Shown: positions 57,032 through 64,000 of the stretch, one piece after another
Numbering within the stretch: position 1 is the stretch's first letter
Layout of the letters: every line of letters starts with the position of its first letter
Assembly (NCBI RefSeq): GCF_022448905.1
Contig: NZ_JAKVCW010000004.1
Location: forward strand, 186,001 to 250,000
DNA from: Shimia sp.
GTDB taxonomy: Bacteria; Pseudomonadota; Alphaproteobacteria; Rhodobacterales; Rhodobacteraceae
Reading direction: 5' to 3'
DNA length: 64,000 bases
Program-made: the position numbers and the translations under genes
Notes under the pieces: model-generated
What the model saw: only the letters and a program-made list of their open reading frames with translations
What the model was told of the DNA's origin: nothing
The model's database searches: none

Positions 57032-58168
57032 ATGACGGCACATCTTGCCTCCACATTCAAAGCAGCCGCCCGGATCGTTCCGGGCGCTGCACTTTTGGCA
57101 CTCATCTCTCTCACACCAGCGCACGCAGATCCGCTGAGCAACGACATGCTCAACGAAAGCCTGAATGACGCCCGCGAGCAGGAAACCCCGCTGGGCTTTG
57201 GCAATGGCTCCGTGGTGGTCGCGCCGGTGCCATTCAAAAACGTGCTCATCGGCGCTGGGCTGGTATTGGGCGGCGGCTACCTTTTCAACATCGACGAAGG
57301 CAGCGACACCTCCATCATCAGCCTCGGAGCCATGAAATCAGACAATGGCACCAACGCCTACGGGCTCGGCGGAAAGTTTGTCTGGGATGAAAACCGCTGG
57401 CAGGTCAGCGCCAGCCTGGGCCAGGCCGAAGGCTTCTACGACCTCTACATCGGCGGCCTACCAATTCCAGTGCGCCAAACCGGCGACATCGCAAACCTCA
57501 GCGTCCTGCGCGGCGTCACCTCCGAACTGCTGTTTGGCGCGGCCATGCGCTACCTCGACACCACGCTGGGCTATGACACCTCAGGCACCAACCTGCCGCC
57601 CCTGCCCGAAGGCCAGCTCGAAGTCGGCACCTTCAGCCTTCTGGCGAAATGGGACACCCGGGACGACGATTTCTCCGCCCGCAACGGCCATCTGCTGGAC
57701 GGCGCGCTCACCTATGGGCAGGTGCTCAACGCCGGCGGCCGCGACTACAAAAAACTCGTGCTGACCTACAACCACTACCTGCCTATCGGCGACCGCAACA
57801 GCATCGCCACCCGCTTTGCCAGCTGCGCCACCAGCAAAGACACCCCGTTCTTTGACCAATGTTCCTTAGGCGGCACCGACGGCTTTCGCGGCTTCAGCCC
57901 CACCGAGTTTCTCAACGACGCGCTGCTGTCTGCGCAGGCCGAATACCGCCACCAGTTCAGCCATCGTTTCTCCGGCGTCGCTTTTGCAGGCTTGGGCAAC
58001 ACCGGCAGCGATTTTGCCTCCATTGGCGACACCGATATCCGCTACGCCGGCGGCCTAGGTGTACGCTTCCAACTCTCCAAGAAATTCAAAGCCGTCTTCT
58101 CTGTGGACATGTCCTACAACGACCGCAAGGAAGACCTGCTCTACATCTATGTGGGCCAACGCTTCTAA
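57032..58168 (+). CDS. BamA/TamA-family outer-membrane beta-barrel protein
   Basis: A 378-residue protein with a signal peptide (cut after PAHA, about residue 32) and alternating amphipathic strands throughout, ending YVGQRF with the C-terminal Phe of outer-membrane proteins. The strand pattern and GTDGFRGFSPTEF / GGLGVRFQLSKKFKAV segments resemble the bacterial surface antigen (Omp85-type) barrel; no POTRA domains are visible upstream. It is in an operon with the MscS channel. AAGGACAG precedes the ATG. Confidence 0.8.
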   Translation: MTAHLASTFKAAARIVPGAALLALISLTPAHADPLSNDMLNESLNDAREQETPLGFGNGSVVVAPVPFKNVLIGAGLVLGGGYLFNIDEGSDTSIISLGAMKSDNGTNAYGLGGKFVWDENRWQVSASLGQAEGFYDLYIGGLPIPVRQTGDIANLSVLRGVTSELLFGAAMRYLDTTLGYDTSGTNLPPLPEGQLEVGTFSLLAKWDTRDDDFSARNGHLLDGALTYGQVLNAGGRDYKKLVLTYNHYLPIGDRNSIATRFASCATSKDTPFFDQCSLGGTDGFRGFSPTEFLNDALLSAQAEYRHQFSHRFSGVAFAGLGNTGSDFASIGDTDIRYAGGLGVRFQLSKKFKAVFSVDMSYNDRKEDLLYIYVGQRF

Positions 58169-58222
58169 CGTCTTGCCCTCACCACCCCGCCCGCTTCTTC
58201 TTGCTAAAAATATCCCGGGGGC

Positions 58223-58300
58223 TTGGGGGCTGGCCCCCAATAAATCATGCGTTTGGGGGCTGGCCCCCATTCGGGCCGGAGATTGGGGGCCAGCCACCCA
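58223..58300. repeat. three palindromic GC repeats at exact 30-bp spacing
   Basis: TTGGGGGCTGGCCCCCAA at 58223-58240 (perfect 8-bp stem, 2-nt loop), TTGGGGGCTGGCCCCCAT at 58253-58270, and a degenerate third copy TTGGGGGCCAGCCACCCA at 58283-58300. Starts are exactly 30 bp apart. The surrounding 270-bp gap between the barrel gene and purL holds no gene. Confidence 0.85.
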
Positions 58301-58438
58301 TCACCTTCCACCACCAACCTGCGCCTTTTTGTGCCATTTCCCACCTCCCATAAGATTAAGCCCGCCTTAAGCCTTCCCCTTTTGGCTCCCCTGCCCTAAA
58401 AGCCCCCCAAATGCTGTTTATTTGGGGACTCTCGCGAC

Positions 58439-60598
58439 ATGCAGGAACCGGCCATCACCACCGATCTCATCGAAGCTCATGGACTGAAGCCTGACGAATA
58501 CAACCTGATCCTGGAGATCATTGGCCGCGAGCCAACCTTCACAGAGCTGGGTATTTTCTCCGCCATGTGGAACGAGCACTGCTCGTATAAATCCTCCAAA
58601 AAGTGGCTGCGCACCCTGCCAACCGACGGCCCACAGGTGATCTGCGGCCCGGGCGAAAACGCCGGTATCGTGGACATTGGTGACGGCGACGCGGTTGTTT
58701 TCAAAATGGAAAGCCACAACCACCCGTCCTACATCGAACCCTATCAAGGTGCCGCCACCGGTGTTGGCGGCATTTTGCGTGATGTCTTTACCATGGGCGC
58801 CCGTCCTGTTGCGGCGATGAACTCGCTCTCCTTTGGCGAGCCGGATCATCACAAAACCACGCAGCTGGTGAACGGCGTTGTCGAAGGGGTTGGCGGCTAC
58901 GGCAACTGTTTTGGCGTGCCCACCGTGGGCGGTGAAGTCCGCTTCCACCCCGCTTATAACGGCAACTGCCTTGTGAACGCTTTCGCCGCAGGCCTCGCCA
59001 AAACCGACAGCATCTTCTACTCCGCAGCCTCCGGCATCGGCATGCCTGTCGTCTACCTCGGCGCCAAGACCGGCCGCGACGGTGTGGGCGGCGCCACCAT
59101 GGCGTCGGCAGAATTTGACGACACCATCGAAGAGAAACGCCCCACCGTACAGGTTGGCGACCCCTTCACCGAAAAACGCCTAATGGAAGCCACGCTGGAG
59201 CTGATGCAGACCGGTGCCGTGATTTCGATCCAAGACATGGGCGCCGCAGGCCTGACCTGCTCCGCCGTGGAAATGGGCGACAAAGGCAAGCTGGGCGTGA
59301 AGCTCAACTTGGAGGACGTGCCCCAGCGCGAAGACAACATGACAGCTTATGAAATGATGCTGTCGGAGTCTCAGGAGCGTATGCTGATGGTTCTGAAACC
59401 AGAACTCGAAGCCGAGGCCCGCGCCGTGTTTGAAAAGTGGGACCTGGATTTCGCAATCGTCGGCGAAACCATTGCCGAAGACCGCTTCCTGATCCTGCAC
59501 AACGGCGAAGTCAAAGCCGACTTGCCGCTGTCCCCGCTGTCCGGCCGCGCGCCAGAATACGACCGCCCATGGGTGGAAACCCCGGCGGCGGAAGCCCTCG
59601 CAGACGTGCCACAGATTGACGCGATCGACGGCCTCAAAGGCCTGATCTCCTCGCCAAACTACGCCGGCAAACAGTGGGTCTATGAGCAATATGACACCAC
59701 CGTGATGGGCGACACCGCCCAGCGTCCCGGCATGGGCTCCGGCGTGATCCGCGTGCATGGCACCGACAAAAAGCTGGCCTTCACCTCGGACGTGACCCCA
59801 CGCTACGTGAAAGCCAACCCGGTTGAGGGTGGCAAACAGGCCGTGGCCGAAGCCTTCCGCAACCTGTCTGCCGTGGGCGCCAAACCATTGGCCACAACCG
59901 ACAACCTGAACTTCGGCAACCCGGAAAAACCAGAGATTATGGGCCAGTTTGTGGGCGCGATCAAAGGCATCGGTGAAGCGGTTGCTGCGCTCGATATGCC
60001 AATCGTGTCCGGCAACGTGTCGCTCTACAACGAAACCGACGGCTCCGCCATTCTGCCAACCCCAACCATCGGCGCCGTGGGTCTGATTGCCGCCGGCGAA
60101 GAGCCTATCTTGGGTGAGGCGCGCGACGGCCACGTGGCGCTGCTGATTGGCGAAACCAACGGCCACCTCGGCCAATCCGCCTTGCTGGCAGAGGTCTTCA
60201 ACCGCGAAGACGGAGACGCGCCGCATGTGGATCTCGAGGCGGAGCGCAAAAACGGCGAGTTCATCCGCAACAACCGGGACTGGATCAAAGCCTGCACCGA
60301 CCTCGCAGACGGCGGTCTGGCCCTGGCAGCCTTTGAAATGGCCGAAGCTGCGGGCGTCGGCGTTCAGATCGACATCGAGGACACTCCAACTCTGTTTGGC
60401 GAAGATCAGGCACGCTACTTGGTGGCCTGCAACTTCGATCAAGCTGAGGCACTGATGATCAACGCACAAAAAGCTGGCGTTTCAATCACGTCCGTCGGAA
60501 AGTTCACCGGCGACAGCGTGAAGTTCGGCAGCTCCGAGGCTTCTTTGGAAGAGCTCTCCGCCACTTTCCGCAGCAGCTTTGCCGCCGCTGTTGCCTAA
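58439..60598 (+). CDS. purL: phosphoribosylformylglycinamidine synthase subunit PurL
   Basis: A 719-residue purine biosynthesis enzyme of the small type that works with separate PurS and PurQ. ATP-binding and catalytic landmarks run in order: [46 protein letters not shown], the second-half [24 protein letters not shown] (read in parts), [11 protein letters not shown] and [10 protein letters not shown]. Followed 3 bp later by a small membrane protein. No purS/purQ in the window. Confidence 0.96.
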   Translation: MQEPAITTDLIEAHGLKPDEYNLILEIIGREPTFTELGIFSAMWNEHCSYKSSKKWLRTLPTDGPQVICGPGENAGIVDIGDGDAVVFKMESHNHPSYIEPYQGAATGVGGILRDVFTMGARPVAAMNSLSFGEPDHHKTTQLVNGVVEGVGGYGNCFGVPTVGGEVRFHPAYNGNCLVNAFAAGLAKTDSIFYSAASGIGMPVVYLGAKTGRDGVGGATMASAEFDDTIEEKRPTVQVGDPFTEKRLMEATLELMQTGAVISIQDMGAAGLTCSAVEMGDKGKLGVKLNLEDVPQREDNMTAYEMMLSESQERMLMVLKPELEAEARAVFEKWDLDFAIVGETIAEDRFLILHNGEVKADLPLSPLSGRAPEYDRPWVETPAAEALADVPQIDAIDGLKGLISSPNYAGKQWVYEQYDTTVMGDTAQRPGMGSGVIRVHGTDKKLAFTSDVTPRYVKANPVEGGKQAVAEAFRNLSAVGAKPLATTDNLNFGNPEKPEIMGQFVGAIKGIGEAVAALDMPIVSGNVSLYNETDGSAILPTPTIGAVGLIAAGEEPILGEARDGHVALLIGETNGHLGQSALLAEVFNREDGDAPHVDLEAERKNGEFIRNNRDWIKACTDLADGGLALAAFEMAEAAGVGVQIDIEDTPTLFGEDQARYLVACNFDQAEALMINAQKAGVSITSVGKFTGDSVKFGSSEASLEELSATFRSSFAAAVA

Positions 60599-60601
60599 TC
60601 C

Positions 60602-61087
60602 ATGAAATCCAACGCGCCGATCTTCTACATCCTGTCGCAGATCGGCGTGTTTTGCATCGTCTACACGCTGCTTCTGGCGTCGCATCGAACGTCTTTTGCC
60701 ATTGATTTCTGTGCATTAGAATACGCCAACAAAACTGCTATGAACTTGGTGAAGGTCGCGATCTTTGTGGCCCTTATCCACGCGCCCGGTGTGATCATCG
60801 CCCACAGGTTTGCAGAAATAACATGGAAAGTGGCGGCTCTCCCGTTTATCTGCGCCCTCGGATTTATTTTCGCGCACTACGCCAATGACATTCTTTTGGG
60901 CCTGAGCGGGAACTTCCATTGCGAAACCGACTTAGACAAATCTGACATGCGCTCAATTTTTCGAACTAATTGGACGCATGTCATCTTGTCCTGGACCGCG
61001 CTTGGCGTGGCCTACGGCTGGGGCCTGAGCTCCTTGTTTGTGCTCTACAAAACCTCCAAAGTGCCGTCAGAGCTTTACGAAGACTGA
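60602..61087 (+). CDS. four-helix membrane protein of unknown function
   Basis: A 161-residue protein with about four hydrophobic helices (IFYILSQIGVFCIVYTLLL; LVKVAIFVALIHAPGVIIAH; VAALPFICALGFIFAHYAND; HVILSWTALGVAYGWGLSSLF). I recognise no family. It starts 3 bp after purL and precedes the Cys-rich gene by 15 bp, so it is probably in the same transcript. The AT-richer composition of parts of it differs somewhat from its neighbours. Confidence 0.65.
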   Translation: MKSNAPIFYILSQIGVFCIVYTLLLASHRTSFAIDFCALEYANKTAMNLVKVAIFVALIHAPGVIIAHRFAEITWKVAALPFICALGFIFAHYANDILLGLSGNFHCETDLDKSDMRSIFRTNWTHVILSWTALGVAYGWGLSSLFVLYKTSKVPSELYED

Positions 61088-61102
61088 CGCAGGCCTGTTG
61101 CC

Positions 61103-61624
61103 ATGACCCCGCCCGTCACCTTGCCCAGCCTGACCGATGACTGCAGCCAATGCGCTGCGCTCTGCTGTGTCGCCTATCCCTTTGATGCCGACGAAGACTT
61201 CGCCCTGCTCAAACGCGCAGACACGCCTTGCTCCAATCTCTCCGACGGCTGCCTCAACTGCGCGATCCACGACGATCTTCTGCCCAAAGGCTTTGGCGGC
61301 TGCGTCGCCTACCAATGTGCCGGGGCTGGTCAGCGTGTGACGCAAGACCTGTTTGACGGCGAGACCTGGCGCGACGATCCCGATCTTCTGGAGCACATGA
61401 CCTACGCCCTGCGTGTCCTGCGCCCCATCCACGAAGCCCTGCTGCTCCTGCAAGAGGCCAGCCACCTGCCCATCCCCGACAGCGCCAAGCGCCAGGGCCG
61501 CTTCCTGATGGCTGCCCTCTGCCCCGAGGACGCCAAGTCGGTGCATGATTTTGAAGACCCGGAGGTACAAGACGCCCTTGCCGACGTGCCCGCCTATCTG
61601 CAATCGCTTGCGACCTTCCTCTAA
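61103..61624 (+). CDS. cysteine-rich protein with CxxCxxxCC cluster
   Basis: A 173-residue cytoplasmic protein with nine cysteines in its first 72 residues: Cys14, 17, 21, 22, 43, 50, 53, 67 and 72, in the arrangement DCSQCAALCCVAYPF ... PCSNLSDGCLNCAIH ... GFGGCVAYQCAGAGQRV. This resembles the N-terminal domain of pentapeptide-repeat proteins of actinomycetes, but the repeats are absent. Zn or Fe-S binding is likely from the spacing. It lies upstream of bolA. Confidence 0.7.
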   Translation: MTPPVTLPSLTDDCSQCAALCCVAYPFDADEDFALLKRADTPCSNLSDGCLNCAIHDDLLPKGFGGCVAYQCAGAGQRVTQDLFDGETWRDDPDLLEHMTYALRVLRPIHEALLLLQEASHLPIPDSAKRQGRFLMAALCPEDAKSVHDFEDPEVQDALADVPAYLQSLATFL

Positions 61625-61690
61625 ATCGCCTTGCAGAGCCGCAAGCAGCAACTTACATTTTTGAGCAACGACACAAAGGAATAGCTCACA

Positions 61691-61927
61691 ATGCCAATGA
61701 CCGCTCACGAAATCGAGGAACTCCTGCGCGAGACCTTCCCGGACGCCGACATTCAGGTGGGCGGCACCGACGGCGTGCATATGTCCGCGATGGTGATTGA
61801 CGAAAGCTTCCGCGGCAAAAACCGCGTGCAACAACAGCGCGCCGTCTACGCCGCTCTCAAAGGCAAAATGGACGGTCCGTCTGGCGAATTACACGCGCTG
61901 GCCCTCACCACAAAGGCGCCGGAGTAA
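61691..61927 (+). CDS. BolA family protein
   Basis: Seventy-eight residues: IEELLRETFPDADIQV at the start, DGVHMSAMVID with the BolA invariant His, and NRVQQQRAVYAALKG. BolA proteins bind [2Fe-2S] clusters with CGFS glutaredoxins. AAAGGAA precedes the ATG. A CGFS glutaredoxin gene lies about 620 bp downstream. Confidence 0.9.
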   Translation: MPMTAHEIEELLRETFPDADIQVGGTDGVHMSAMVIDESFRGKNRVQQQRAVYAALKGKMDGPSGELHALALTTKAPE

Positions 61928-61931
61928 GCCG

Positions 61932-62186
61932 ATGCCTCAGGGGTGGTTGATCTTGGTGGGATTGGCAGCGCTTGGCACAGAGATTTTTTGGACAGACCTC
62001 CAATTGAAACGCCGCCGCGGGCGCCGTCCCCTCTCCCAAAGCAAACCGTCCCGGGCAAACAGCAAGCTTACCCCAAGGAAAGAGTTGGGAATGGAAGCGC
62101 TTGATCTGGAGCTTGTTGACTCCGTGAACAAGGAAAACGAACGGATTGACAAGGCCAACGCTATTGAAACCCAAGGTTCAAGGTGA
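61932..62186 (+). CDS. small single-span membrane protein with charged tail
   Basis: An 84-residue protein beginning PQGWLILVGLAALGTEIFW (one helix) followed by a highly charged tail (KRRRGRRPLS, NKENERIDKAN). The ATG at 61932 starts the plausible protein; the frame upstream overlaps bolA. The next small gene overlaps its end. Function unknown. Confidence 0.55.
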   Translation: MPQGWLILVGLAALGTEIFWTDLQLKRRRGRRPLSQSKPSRANSKLTPRKELGMEALDLELVDSVNKENERIDKANAIETQGSR

Positions 62187-62194
62187 CTGCTGAC

Positions 62195-62443
62195 ATGTCC
62201 GAACTTCTGTCCTACGGCCTGATCCCAATTCTTGCCATTGCAGCGGCAGCCCTTCTGGCGCTTGTGGCTTGGGTCAATCGCGACCGCACCCCATTTGCCG
62301 AAGAAGGCTCACAAGATCCCGACAATCACACCCTGCGCTCCGATTACCAATCCGGCATGGGGGGCGGTTCCGTAACAACCTGGAAAGTGCCTAAAGACCC
62401 GGACGCCTACGCGCGCCTCTTTGTGCCAAAAGACAAAGACTAA
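62195..62443 (+). CDS. small single-span membrane protein ending in a conserved-looking acidic tail
   Basis: An 82-residue protein with one helix ([19 protein letters not shown]) followed by a hydrophilic tail ([21 protein letters not shown]). An in-frame GTG at 62183 is an alternative start; AAGGTG precedes the chosen ATG by 9 nt. Unknown function. Confidence 0.55.
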   Translation: MSELLSYGLIPILAIAAAALLALVAWVNRDRTPFAEEGSQDPDNHTLRSDYQSGMGGGSVTTWKVPKDPDAYARLFVPKDKD

Positions 62444-62448
62444 CCACC

Positions 62449-62477
62449 TGCGGGGGACGCGCAAAGGCCCCGCATTT
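62449..62477 (+). terminator. possible weak terminator before grxD
   Basis: TGCGGGG (62449-62455) and CCCCGCA (62468-62474) pair around a 12-nt loop, followed by TTT. Weak; it may separate the small genes from grxD. Confidence 0.4.
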
Positions 62478-62544
62478 GGCAAACCCCTCACGCTTCTTTA
62501 TATGGAAGCCACCAACACCGGCAGCCTGCCAAAAGGAACCTAAG

Positions 62545-62907
62545 ATGACCGACGTCAAAGACCGCATCGACGAAATTGTAAAAGCCAACGATATGGTGCT
62601 CTTCATGAAAGGCACCAAGGACATGCCGCAATGTGGCTTTTCCTCCCGCGTCGCAGGCGTGCTGAACTACATGGCGGTGGACTATGCCGACGTAAACGTG
62701 CTCGCAGACGAAGAAATCCGTCAGGGCATCAAGGACTATTCCGACTGGCCCACCATCCCACAGCTCTACGTCAAAGGCGAGTTTGTCGGCGGCTGTGACA
62801 TCATCACCGAAATGACCCTGTCTGGCGAGCTCGACACCATGTTGGACGACAACGGTCTGTCATATGACAAAGACGCCGCAGACAAAATCCGCGAAGCCAA
62901 CGCCTAA
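62545..62907 (+). CDS. grxD: monothiol glutaredoxin, CGFS type
   Basis: A 120-residue monothiol glutaredoxin with active-site Cys30 in PQCGFSSR and the glutathione-binding [19 protein letters not shown]. It carries or delivers [2Fe-2S] clusters, often with BolA. The ATG at 62545 is preferred over a start 23 codons upstream whose extra sequence is not family-like. GGAACC is the weak purine site ahead of it. Confidence 0.94.
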   Translation: MTDVKDRIDEIVKANDMVLFMKGTKDMPQCGFSSRVAGVLNYMAVDYADVNVLADEEIRQGIKDYSDWPTIPQLYVKGEFVGGCDIITEMTLSGELDTMLDDNGLSYDKDAADKIREANA

Positions 62908-62929
62908 GCTTCGCGCGACAAGGCATTGA

Positions 62930-62957
62930 AAAGCCCCGTCAATTTGGCGGGGCTTTT
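62930..62957. terminator. bidirectional terminator between grxD and the YiiX-type gene
   Basis: AAAGCCCCG (62930-62938) pairs with CGGGGCTTT (62948-62956). A runs upstream and T runs downstream let it act in both directions, and it touches the stop of the minus-strand gene. Confidence 0.8.
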
Positions 62958-63552
62958 ATCTTTGATATCCAGGCACAGCGGGTTCAACGCGGTAGACGTG
63001 CAACCTGTGGTCCAAACTCAAACCACCCGGATGCGACCCCGGCGCGCCCTCTGGCACAGGCACACCATAATGAGCGTAACGCCGCGACCAATCGTCTAAG
63101 ATGTTCCCCGTGTCGTCACGGCGAAAGCTCATCGGTGTTTCGCGAAAAAAAGGTCCACCGTTGGCATGCGCAAACATGTCAACAATCAACTCGCTACAAT
63201 ACAACTGGCGCTCACTCGGCAGAAAAAGCTTATCGTAAGACACCCCAAGCTGCGACATCCCATATCGCACAGCCGCCGGCAACCAATGCCTGTATTCGGG
63301 CAATAGGCGCGCATAGGCCAACCTCGGCAGGCCCTCTGTGTTCTTAGATCGCTCCACGTAGTTGGCATAAGGACCAGCTTTTACCTCTGGATCGATTGCT
63401 TCAAGCACCAAAAGCGCGCCGTCCTGTTCCACCGCAATACCGACATGATCAAAGCGTGCGCCGCGATAGCCCGCTTCAACCGCAGAAATCGCATTTTCGT
63501 CGCGGCCCAAAACCGAAAAGATGAAATCTCCATGGGCAACGACGGAACTCAC
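62956..63552 (-). CDS. YiiX/YebB-type NlpC/P60-like cysteine hydrolase
   Basis: A 198-residue protein with His36 in RFDHVGIAV and Cys119 in YCSELIVDMF, the two catalytic landmarks of the permuted NlpC/P60 (YiiX) family, after HGDFIFSV at the start. Members hydrolyse amide or thioester-type bonds; the substrate is unknown. No signal peptide. It overlaps zapA by 4 bp. Confidence 0.8.
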   Translation of the reverse strand: MSSVVAHGDFIFSVLGRDENAISAVEAGYRGARFDHVGIAVEQDGALLVLEAIDPEVKAGPYANYVERSKNTEGLPRLAYARLLPEYRHWLPAAVRYGMSQLGVSYDKLFLPSERQLYCSELIVDMFAHANGGPFFRETPMSFRRDDTGNILDDWSRRYAHYGVPVPEGAPGSHPGGLSLDHRLHVYRVEPAVPGYQR

Positions 63553-63944
63553 CCCGCCGCCTTTTCTTCCACCAGATCCGCCAGGCTTTCCGCCCGTGCC
63601 GCCATTTCCGCCAGCGTCTGCGTCACTTCCTCTGGAATGGTCGGCACTTCCACCTTCTCAGGCTCGGCCTTGGGCGCCTCATGCAGCGCTTGGATCTCTT
63701 TGTCGCGCGCCGCAATCTTGGCTTCCGCATCGCGCAGCTGATCTTCCAGCCCCGCCGTTTTGTCTGCCAACATCAGGCCAGACATCAACAACATCCGCGC
63801 CTCAGGAATACGCCCGGCTTGTCCAACCAGCACCCGCGCCTGTTCATCCAGCATTTGTGCCGCTGCACGCAGGAAATGCTGTTCGCCTTCCTGACAGGCC
63901 ACTTCAAAAACGCGACCGCCAATTTCAATCTGTACTTCCGGCAT
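63549..63944 (-). CDS. zapA: cell division protein ZapA
   Basis: A 131-residue FtsZ-ring protein: N-terminal ZapA domain (VQIEIGGRVFEVACQEGEQ and ARMLLMSGLMLADK) and a C-terminal coiled coil (about 75-130). It promotes FtsZ bundling. It overlaps the YiiX-type gene by 4 bp downstream and the partial upstream gene by 1 bp. Confidence 0.9.
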   Translation of the reverse strand: MPEVQIEIGGRVFEVACQEGEQHFLRAAAQMLDEQARVLVGQAGRIPEARMLLMSGLMLADKTAGLEDQLRDAEAKIAARDKEIQALHEAPKAEPEKVEVPTIPEEVTQTLAEMAARAESLADLVEEKAAG

Positions 63945-64000
63945 CAGGCGTCTCCCGTTTCTTTCGTCTCTTCAGGGCTTTCCGCAAGCGGCTCGACCGC
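63944..64000 (-). CDS. 3' end of a minus-strand gene upstream of zapA
   Basis: The last 18 codons of an open frame (acidic, ending ETKETGDA) stop at TGA overlapping the zapA ATG by one base (TGATG). Coupling makes it a likely real gene, but too little is present to name it. Confidence 0.4.
   Translation of the reverse strand, partial: AVEPLAESPEETKETGDA

Noticed and set aside
58223-58300. Possible CRISPR array
   Set aside because: Only three repeats, spacers would be about 12 bp and not unique, and no cas genes are nearby.
59180-60469. 429-codon open frame on the minus strand
   Set aside because: Antisense shadow of purL; no motif and no ribosome-binding site.

Overview
The window reads as a chromosomal segment of a marine-type alphaproteobacterium of the Rhodobacterales (roseobacter/Rhodobacter relatives). 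The basis is gene order and protein type, not a database search. The nitrogen-regulation block dusB-ntrB-ntrC-ntrY-ntrX followed by trkA-trkH-hfq-hflX, the block trpG-trpD-trpC-moaC-moeA-lexA against comEC-gltX-gltA, and the ccm genes flanking a gene-transfer-agent-type holin/endolysin pair are all orders I associate with that group. The DNA is GC-rich and gene-dense with many 1-4 bp ATGA-type overlaps. I see no rRNA, tRNA, insertion sequence, CRISPR array or prophage.

Layout. 1-4.6 kb: tail of a SYLF protein, an alpha/beta hydrolase, a beta-hydroxyacid dehydrogenase and a penicillin-acylase-type Ntn hydrolase. 4.6-17.5 kb: hflX, hfq, trkH, trkA, then (interrupted by two small opposing lipoprotein genes) ntrX, ntrY, ntrC, ntrB and dusB, all on the minus strand with a candidate promoter at about 17.55 kb. 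17.8-25.2 kb: pgpA, a CinA-C amidase, amtB, an acidic membrane-anchored protein, ratA, hpt, a Ca2+/Na+ exchanger and a divergent polysaccharide deacetylase. 25.3-35.8 kb: a tightly coupled trpG-trpD-ung-trpC-moaC-moeA operon, SOS-controlled lexA, comEC, gltX and gltA. 36-39 kb: an accessory-looking cluster of three tandem small RTX-type paralogues. 39.2-47.8 kb: a DUF2087 protein, enoyl-CoA hydratase, ccmH-ccmF-holin-endolysin-ccmE, argC, murI and an acyltransferase. 47.9-54.6 kb: a fused indolepyruvate oxidoreductase, a GGDEF-EAL protein, a LysR regulator and a candidate small RNA. 54.7-64 kb: an MscS-type channel with an outer-membrane beta-barrel partner, purL, small proteins around bolA and grxD, a YiiX-type hydrolase and zapA.

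How the parts fit. NtrB/NtrC, NtrY/NtrX and AmtB form a nitrogen sensing and uptake module. Its NtrC has lost the sigma-54 contact loop, the state known for Rhodobacter NtrC. TrkAH, the Ca2+/Na+ exchanger and the MscS channel serve ion and osmotic balance. CcmE/F/H mature c-type cytochromes, and the holin/endolysin pair between ccmF and ccmE is probably the release machinery of a gene transfer agent whose capsid cluster lies elsewhere. BolA and the CGFS glutaredoxin are close neighbours and are known partners in iron-sulfur handling.

The least explained parts are: the RTX trio with a shared palindrome ahead of two members and a 10-copy hexamer inside the third; a sigma-like promoter plus CCUCCC hairpin plus terminator at 54.5 kb resembling the CcsR/cuckoo anti-Shine-Dalgarno small RNAs; the MscS/beta-barrel operon; and the absence of ispDF between dusB and pgpA.
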